A DNA stretch of 64,000 nt, taken from NCBI GenBank assembly GCA_023512835.1, contig CM042090.1, positions 10,199,343 to 10,263,342 of the forward strand, given 5' to 3'. A program made the translations under genes and the position numbers. The notes beneath the pieces are model-generated. The model did not search any database. It was not told where the DNA came from and was given only the letters and a program-made list of their open reading frames with translations. The stretch comes from Taxillus chinensis (Eukaryota > Streptophyta > Magnoliopsida > Santalales > Loranthaceae). Positions 56,298 to 64,000 of this stretch are shown one piece after another; within the stretch, counting starts at the first letter, position 1; each line of letters opens with the position of its first letter.

Positions 56298-57057
56298 CAT
56301 ATACGGATCCTTACATGCAGTTTCTCAAGTGATTTAAACTGCTTATTTTTGTATCAATTGAACTCATAACATATACTTTTTTTTAAAAAAATCTACATAA
56401 GCTATAGGTACAGAAACTATTGCTTATTTTTACATGTTTATCTCAGGCATTTTTTTAACATTGAAGTAAAGACACAACAACACCATTGCACCTTCACAAT
56501 ACAATGGGTTAGATGGTATGTAAGACATCACCTTTATTGTTCCTAAAACATCACATAGAGTTTCATGATAAATAGAAAAAAAAAGTGGCAATGGAGTTGT
56601 GAATCATCTTCATAACGCCCTCCATTTGAACATAAGCATGTTGTGGTCTCGGAAAAAAATCAAGAAACAAGAGTATGTTGTTTGCTTGCCACACCTTCTG
56701 AACATGAACCATCATAGGGGTGATTAAGAAAACAGCATGTAGTAGACAAGAAATCACTATTAATATTGGGTAACTTCAGTACATTTAGGATTCTTTTAGA
56801 TGTCTCTAACAATCCCATAATATCTAAACTATTTTTCCAAACAGATACCAAGACAATCTCAATATAATTATTTGGCAAATAACATGAGAGACATCTAGAT
56901 GTAAAAATAGACAATGAGTTTTTTTTTTCATGATGATTCAAAATAGTAAAAATATAATATTCCACGTTAAATCTACAAACCATCGAGTTGTTAACAATCC
57001 TTCAACCCCAACTATGCCTCGAGCATGGATCCTACTTGTACTTATTCCAACCTAATG

Positions 57058-57092
<35 letters not shown>

Positions 57093-60000
57093 ACAAGCAC
57101 AATGAAGCAAGACAAGAAGACGAAACGACCAAAAAATACTATAACTATCGCGTTAATGACAAAACATGAAGGGCACAATAATTAATTGTGTATAATTAAT
57201 TATATTTAAAAAACTCGACTACAATAACAAGAGGACAAAAAATGAGGAGATCTAACCAATTATATGATGACAAAATGAGATCCTAGAACCTCCGAAAATG
57301 AGAATGTGACTTTAAAGAAGTAATTCTTAAAATAAAAAACCTCAAATCAATAAACTCTACTAATTCAACTTCAAGATATAACTTTAATTTGAGATCACTA
57401 ATCCAAAAATATGTCAATTCAAATAAGGCATTTAATACATGTGACTGTCAAAAAAAGTTCTATTAAGCAAGTAAAACTATCCGACAAAACAAGAAATAAA
57501 CACATCCAATTGATCTTTTAATTACAATACTGATTCTTATGAATCTCCCCGTATTAAGATACTTAATCGGAGAAAGACAAGTCCATCCATATTGCATTAT
57601 TATTCACTTTAGGCATGTCACATAGATTTATACAATTTTAATGCACATTGTGACAAATATAGGCCTGTTCCAATATATTAGTTTTTTTGGATTTTTCCCT
57701 AGAGACAACTTTCCAACAAAATTACAAAATCGATTTCTTAATTTTTGAGTTGGTGCTGGCGTATTGAAATGATCTAACAGTACATATAGCTCGTACATTT
57801 GTTTATATATTGACACCCGCCATGCAGGCCGTGGGTATTTGCCTCAATAAATAAAGGGACAAAATTGTTTACGAAATGAAAGTCCTCTTGAATTGTTGAT
57901 GGCCTCAACATAAGTTTTTTAACACGACTTAAATCGCAAGTTTAATTCCATTTGGCCACGCGTTTAATTGAATTTAGTATTGGAGGCTTTGGGATCAGGG
58001 GCATCGTTTTCTCCCCCAGTTTCGGCCTAAACTAATGGGCGGGCAAGTAAAAATAAAGTTTTGTCCGTCGTAAGAGTTATATGTGCGTTATTGCAACAGA
58101 CAAAAAAAACAGTTAAAAGATGAAAAATCACAGTTTTAAGTCAAATATTATAATTAAGCATACACCTCGACATTTTCATTTCTATTGTTAGGGATAAATA
58201 ATATATAACTTATTTTTTTTTAAATATTAAATATCTTATTCCTCATTTTTATATATACTAATTTTTTAATTTATTTTATATTATTCTTTCTACCTTTCAT
58301 TTATTATCACTAATTAAAAATTTATAAGTATAATAATATATATTAAAAAATATAAAAAAATAGTTACTAATAAATAGTAAATTTTTATATTTCAGAGTTT
58401 ACTATTTATTTTCTATTTCTATATCATATTTTAGTAAACAATGGATTTTTGATAAATGGGTATATTTTTTACTAAATTATAAGAAAATTTTAATTATACT
58501 AAATATTATATTTTTTTAAAATAATTTTTTAAAATATTTTATATTATATTGTAATTATATTTTAAAATATTATATTTTATATTATATTGTAATTATATTT
58601 TAAAATATTTTAAAACTATTTTAAAATATTATATTTTAAAATATTATATTTTATATTATATTGTAATTATATTTTTTAAAATATTTTTTGCCATGAGATA
58701 ATACATTTTTTCCTTTTGTCTTTTTGTGTTGATTTGTACTTTCACTTGTACAGCTGAACGTCTTCCGAATGCGTGGAGCCTGTTTATGATTGAGATCATT
58801 TGAACTTTCCTTATTGTACAAAATAAACCAGCATTATGCATCATGCATGAATAATTGAATATGGCTGTTGTCGTTTTATAATTGTATTTTTTTATTGAAT
58901 TAATGACACTTTTGTTCTAAAACAGTGACATTTGCGTGGTGGGTGCAATGACACACCATAGAATCATTCTCTGTTTCGCGGAGATGCACTGGCTTCTTAG
59001 GTTGGTTTTGGTTGATGTGCCTCGTGTGTGCGTGTGCGCGCGAGAGAGTTATATGGGTCCAATTTTGTGTGCTAATTCGTGAGGGAGGGAGGTGCCCTGC
59101 ATTTCAAATTCACTCGACACATGTCTCAGCAATCCAGATGCTTATTCATCAACATCAAATGGCTTCAGCATAACCCGTAGATTTTGTGGGATAATAATTA
59201 CAATTTCTCATGCATGTCATAAAATTATTTAATTTGATGACAGACTCATGTCAGGAGAAGTCTTACATTACGTAGGTAATATGTACAACAATACTTTCTC
59301 TGCAACCTTAAATACTAACGCAAGGAGAGTTCAGACCAGAAAGCCACACGGGACTGCATGATATACCAATATTGTTATGCAAAACTCACTTGTGATTGCG
59401 AAAACTTCATTTCTGTTGTGTTGATGATATGAAAAATAAATTAATAAAAAATTTAATAATAATTTAACGGCAAAAAAAGTGTTCGAATTTTCTGCACATC
59501 GTTATATGTATATAGTATTAATGTATTATCCTAATTTTAAGAGCTGATAGATTGGTTTTTAGCTCTAATTGATTTGGTCTATGGATTGTAGATATCTTAT
59601 TGGGATCAATTTTGAAATTACTACACATAATTACAGATCTGTGTTCAAGAAAGGGAAGAAAAAAATAATCAGAACTTATTATTATTATTAGCTTACAGAT
59701 CTGTCTAGCTATTTTTATTTTATTTTCTTTCGAAAAATACCGCAGCATAAATTATTAAAATACCTTATTAACATAACACGCTTTTTCAAAACTGTGTACC
59801 ATTTTATTGGATCGTGCGGACCTGTGGTTTTGGGAGTTGGGACCGCGGTTTAAGTCAAAGATTTTACATATTTTCGTTCCATTTTATATTTGCCGTTTTT
59901 TGTTGGGAGTAATGCTGTTTGTTATTTAAAAAAATCATTTATCATTTTAATAAAAGTACAAATGACTAAAATTTTTATTTGAAGAATGTAAATAAAATTT

Positions 60001-60758
60001 TATTTTTTGGAGGGAGGGGGTCTAACAGCGATTAGTTTAGGGATGATTAATTTCATGCACCCTAAGATCTCTTTCGAAATAAACTAATTGACTGACTATC
60101 AACTTCAACCATATTTCCATGCCATGGCGATCATATATTGAACTGATTTAATTTGATTAATACCAAAAATTATTTTTATTAAATAAATCAATAATAAGGC
60201 AATAATAAAATTATGACAAATGCATAGTTTGCAATTGAGTTTTTTTTATTTTAATATGGTATAACTTTGAATGATGTTTATAGTTTTTATTAGAACACCA
60301 TCATCAAAATGGGCAACACCATTTTTTTTTTTGAATTGGCATTAATACGATAATTAGTGAATGACAAAATATAATATGAATGATTTGTCTTATTGGGCAT
60401 CTGGCATTTTTAGTAAATTATGAATGTAATTTTATGAGAAATCTCGGTAGCAATGTACATTTTTTAAAACAAAAATTAAAATGGAAGGTCAAAAGGCAAG
60501 GTGTGTAGCTAGTTTTTGAATAGAAATTAAAATGGCGACGGGGAAGAGAATAAGAGATGGTGGGGTGATGAAATAAGGTTTTATTTAGTAATTATGATGG
60601 CTGTTTTTGAAAGCAAGGGCAATGTTTCAGGAAGAAGTAAATAAATTTTAAGAAAAAAGGAAAAAAAAAACAAAATCATTGGGTCCACTCCACTAATACT
60701 ATCACCATAATTTATTGTAATAAATATTAATTAATTTGGTAATTAGTCGAGGTTTAAA
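56298..60758. other. AT-rich intergenic, no gene recognised
   Basis: Long AT-rich stretch with many short frames lacking motifs, a (TA)/(TG)n tract at 57058-57091 and A/T-rich near-repeats (AAAATATTATATTTTA) at about 58490-58690. Nothing supported as a gene on either strand. Confidence 0.45.
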
Positions 60759-60861
60759 TTAGAAACGGACGAGCGGGAAAGGGCATGGGGTAAAGGGTGC
60801 CTCGGTGGCAGATAAGAAAGGAGCGGCGACCAACGCGGCGGCAGACGACGCACGAGTAGTC

Positions 60862-60879
60862 AAATGCCACGTGGCATTT
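60862..60879. promoter_or_regulatory. 18-bp perfect palindromic G-box
   Basis: AAATGCCACGTGGCATTT is its own complement and contains TGCCACGTGGCA, the strong G-box form bound by plant bZIP and bHLH factors. It lies about 1.1 kb upstream of the GATA start codon. Confidence 0.6.
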
Positions 60880-61690
60880 CGGATGCCCCTCCTCCATAAG
60901 TCCAGTGTCCAGTGCACAGTGCCCAGCCAGCAGCAGTAAAACAAAGTGTTAATTTATATATATATATATATATATTTTTAAAAAAAAACCACAAACGCAC
61001 ACAGACACACACACACAAGGACACAAACACTCGTGCCCAATCACGGACTTGGTTTTTGGTGGGGGAGACAACAACTAACACCATATGATATATAATTCGC
61101 GCGCGTACACACACCCCACCCATGTTTTCACCCGGATTTGTGAGGGAGAATCGCAGAAATGGAAACTCACAACAAGAAAATGGAAAAAAGAACAGTAGAT
61201 ATATTTGGAAGAAAACTACGGATTTGTGGTGATTGCGTGGACGAGGATCCAACCTGGCACTGCTGTCTGTCTCATGCGCAGCATCAAACCTCAAACCTTA
61301 AACCTTAACCTTAGGTCCTTAACCCCCGGTTTGAGCTTTTTTACCCTCCCCACGCCCCACACATCCCAACAAGTGTGGCTCCCACCCCCACCTCTTGTGA
61401 CGCCTTCGTAACTTCGTGCCCAAAAAACCCAAAACAACAAAAAAAAAAAAAAAAAAAAAAAAGGAAAGAAAAGGAGAGGTAACGTTTAATTAAACATATG
61501 GATGAGAGTGTGGAGGAAACGTATCGAAAGTATAAGTGGGGTTGGGGGGCCAAAAAGAAAAAAATGAATAAATAAAAGAGAAACAAGAAACGGGGGGAAT
61601 TGTATTTGTATCGGCCCACGGAAGCTTTTGCTTTGCCATCAGACAGACCCAACCCCCCCCTCCCCCTCCTCCTCTCTCACATTCAATGCT
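60880..61690 (+). promoter_or_regulatory. Probable GATA promoter region
   Basis: Rich in simple repeats: (TA)n at 60957-60975, (CA)n near 61000 and a poly-A run at 61439-61462. It runs into a CT-rich leader from about 61660, typical of a plant 5' UTR. A TATA box was not assigned with confidence. Confidence 0.4.
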
Positions 61691-61984
61691 TTACCGAACA
61701 CACCACCCCCTTTTCCTTCTTCCATTTCAACCCCTTCCGTCTCCCTTCTCCCTTCTTCTCCCGTAACTACCACCCCAATTCCTCCTCCTCCTCCTCCCTA
61801 ATTCCCTCGAGGTAACCTCCCCCCCTCTTTTTTTCTTTTAATTTTTTTTAAAATTTGAAGGATGAAGTTGCGTAATTCTTTCTCTATTTTAAAGGCCGTG
61901 TTTTTGGGGGAGTTGGTCGGTTTAATTTGTGTGTTGTGTGTGTGCTTGTGTTTGTTTTGTGTTGTTAATTAGGCGGAAGTGGAA
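61690..61984 (+). other. GATA 5' UTR with probable intron
   Basis: A CT-rich leader ends at 61811 with CTCGAG|GTAACC. A T/G-rich stretch ends TTGTTAATTAG at 61972, giving a probable 161-bp intron (61812-61972). The leader resumes 12 nt before the start codon. Confidence 0.55.
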
Positions 61985-63211
61985 ATGGAATGCGTGGAGA
62001 GAGCGTTGAAAAGCGGGCTGAGGCGGGAGGTGGCCGCCAAAGCGATTCAGAACCAGGGAATGGTGGTGGACGACCTTTGGGCAGTCACGACGAGTGGTCA
62101 GGCCGGTGTTGACGAATTCTTCGTTGACGACTTCCTTGACTTATCAAACGGGGACGACGACAACGACAACATACTAGTGGAACCGGTACCAGAACCAGAG
62201 CCAGAAGAACCAAAACCAAAACCAAAACAAGAAGAAGAAGAAGAAGAGGAAGAAGAAGAAGAAGAGGAAGAAGACGAAAATGAATTCCAACATGTCCCCA
62301 AAAAAGAACAGCCTGTCGGGAGTTGTAACTCCTCCAAACACAACTTCCCTGCCCTCTCTCCCACCGAACTCACCGTTCCGGTACAGTTTTTCTTTTACTT
62401 TCATTTCCAAAATTAAAGTTTTAAATTCATGAATTTAATTTAATTTAAAATTTTTGTTTCCATAGGCGGATGATCTGGGTGACCTGGAATGGCTATCCCA
62501 TTTCGTGGAAGACTCGTTCACCGAGACCGAGTACTCCCCTCCTCACGTACCCCACCGGAAACCTGCCCACCACCCAGTCCAAGGAGGATTGTGCCCAGAA
62601 CAGGTCCGGTTCCCAGGCCCACCCTCACCCTCCCAACCCCTGTTTTAACCCCCCCTGTCCCGGCCAAGGCCCGCACCAAGCGCGCTCGTACCGGCGGCCG
62701 CGTTTGGTCCCTCGGCTCCCCCTCCGCCGACACGTCCTCCACCTCCTCCTCGTCCACGTCGTCCTCCACCTCCTCATCCCCGTCCAGCGCCTTGCTCATT
62801 TACTCCCACTCCCCCGCCGGCGCTGGTCCGATGGGATTGGGAGGTTCGTCGCCCCTCGCCTCTGCCGACAAACCTCCCGCCGCGAAGAAGCAGAAGAAGA
62901 GAAAGCCTGGCTCCGCGTCGGACGCGCACGCCCCGCCTCCTCCGCCGCGGAGGTGCAGTCATTGCCACGTGCAGAAGACGCCGCAGTGGAGGACCGGGCC
63001 GCTGGGTGCCAAGACCCTGTGCAACGCGTGCGGAGTCCGGTTCAAGTCGGGCCGCCTCCTGCCGGAGTACCGTCCCGCCTGCAGCCCCACCTTCTCCAGC
63101 GACCTGCACTCCAACAACCACCGGAAAGTGCTGGAGATGCGTCGGAAGAAGGAGACGGAGTTGTCGGAGTCCGGCGTCGCCTCCGCCGCGGCGGCGGTTC
63201 AGAGTTTTTGA
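61985..63211 (+). CDS. GATA5-like: GATA zinc-finger transcription factor (subfamily I, GATA5-like), frame broken as given
   Basis: Nuclear DNA-binding protein recognising GATA motifs. Exon 1 (61985-62380, 132 codons) starts [20 protein letters not shown], has [11 protein letters not shown] and a glutamate tract from a GAA repeat. The intron (62381-62465, GTACAG...CATAG) is phase 0. Exon 2 starts [20 protein letters not shown], the conserved block of GATA5/6-type factors. The frame then shifts by +1 at the C4 run 62536-62539 (continuing [10 protein letters not shown]) and by +1 at the C7 run 62649-62655 (continuing [20 protein letters not shown]). After that it is open to the stop: Ser-rich stretch, [10 protein letters not shown] basic region, zinc finger CSHC-x18-CNAC (about 62954-63030), then [18 protein letters not shown]. 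Total would be about 380 residues, slightly longer than Arabidopsis GATA5. The ATG is preferred over the GTG at 61979. Conservation past both shifts suggests either sequence errors at C runs or very recent loss. Confidence 0.85.
62381..62465 (+). other. GATA coding intron
   Basis: 85 bp, T-rich, donor CCG|GTACAG and acceptor TTTCCATAG|GCGGAT. It joins ...TELTVP to [10 protein letters not shown], as in GATA5-type genes. Confidence 0.85.
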
Positions 63212-64000
63212 AACGGTTTCCTTTAGGGCGAGTAAAAAAAAAAAAGAAAGAGAAAATTAGTAGTACAACAACCCCCTCTTCCCGAACCGGACCCGGGAGA
63301 GGTGGTCCGGTCCAGTAGCGGTCTATGCCTCCCGGTTCGGTCGATTTCAGTTTCGGTATGAATGTACATTGTGACCGCCGGGTGCGGTGTAGGGCTCTAC
63401 TACAGTTACGCTTAGGTAACACTTTCATGTAACCTTCGTTCCTTGCTTCTTCAACCATCATCCCCTTCTTTGTTTTTTTGTTTTTTTTTTTAAATTTAAA
63501 TTTTAAAAAAAATTGGTAAGAATGGGAAAATGTTTCCCTCGTCAATATTTATTTTATTAATTATTAAGTCGGGTTTCATTTTCATTGGAGAAAAACGGTT
63601 CAACAAATTCTAAAAATTTTAAAGTTTTCTTGGTGGCCGTTGGGAGGCGAGGACATTATGAAAGCGAAGGAGCGGAAACAAAAAGGGAGGGTGAAGAAGA
63701 GAAAGCGTGTGGGAGTGAGGAAGGAGGAGGGGACTCGACTCGACTCGACTCTACTCTAGTAATGTTACCATCTATCTACGGTTTTTTTTCCTTTTTTTTT
63801 TTTTTTTTTAAAACAAACACCTCCCACATCACCAAGCCAAGCCAATCGCGGCCGTTGGATCATTTAATTAATGTGGAGTGAATAGGGACCGGTTCGTACG
63901 TTGGGAAATTCAATGAACGCTGCTTCCTTCCTCACGAGGGAGAGATGGAGGAGTGGAGGACCTCCTTGCGTGAATAGTGTAATGGGCTGGGGGGTGGAAG
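63212..64000 (+). other. GATA 3' flank
   Basis: Holds the presumed 3' UTR (about 63212-63560). Beyond it are a (GACTC)4 repeat at 63732-63751 and a poly-T run at 63781-63810. A further gene is not seen before the window ends. Confidence 0.45.

Noticed and set aside
62098..62410. Minus-strand serine- and phenylalanine-rich frames opposite GATA exon 1
   Set aside because: They are the complement of the GAA/glutamate repeat.
62489..63211. Single 240-codon frame as the GATA protein
   Set aside because: Its first part ([10 protein letters not shown]...) is out of frame with the conserved [13 protein letters not shown] block from the spliced exon; only the part after the C7 run is authentic GATA sequence.

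Overview
This is plant nuclear DNA, most likely from a eudicot. It is AT-rich, with two GC-richer protein-coding genes, plant-type introns, a Ty1/Copia element primed by initiator tRNA-Met, a TRIM, tRNA-derived SINE-like repeats and many hAT-type elements with 8-bp target-site duplications (TSDs). The species cannot be named from sequence alone. All alignments were made by eye, so similarity statements are qualitative.

Only two loci look like real host genes. An intronless gene at 11369-12640 (+) encodes a secreted leucine-rich-repeat protein of 423 residues with no membrane segment or kinase. Near the right edge, 61985-63211 (+) encodes a subfamily-I GATA zinc-finger transcription factor, closest in layout to Arabidopsis GATA5. 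It has a probable 5'-UTR intron and one coding intron. As given, its second coding exon carries two +1 shifts, both at runs of C.

Nearly everything else is transposon-derived. 0-10 kb: a SINE-like copy, terminal-inverted-repeat (TIR) elements with host-like cores, decayed hAT elements, and a Harbinger-like element (TAA TSD) with a hAT inside it. 13-17 kb: two hAT elements with perfect 8-bp TSDs, a SINE-like repeat and a possible CACTA end. 18-23 kb: a minisatellite, a Copia RNase H remnant and a 2.3-kb palindromic complex. 22.9-24.7 kb: two diverged copies of an unidentified gene-like fragment. 26.6-30.7 kb: a decayed Copia element split by a TRIM-like element, a long LTR and another hAT-like end. 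31.3-34.3 kb: a tandem duplication in which only one copy has a hAT element, the other keeping the empty site. 36.3-36.9 kb: a complete TRIM. 38.1-43.7 kb: a hAT element invaded by a 4.9-kb Copia retrotransposon and a foldback MITE. 46.2-48.3 kb: a hAT element with transposase remains joined to a fragment of a plant sulfotransferase-like gene. 49-56 kb: a Copia gag remnant, a G-box-rich island, a hAT copy, a glucanase fragment and a long LTR.

The most interesting signals are the hAT element with captured sulfotransferase sequence and its 646-bp deletion relative, the two C-run frameshifts in GATA, the empty-site/filled-site duplication (whose hAT contains 32 nt identical to its flank), and the palindromic complex.
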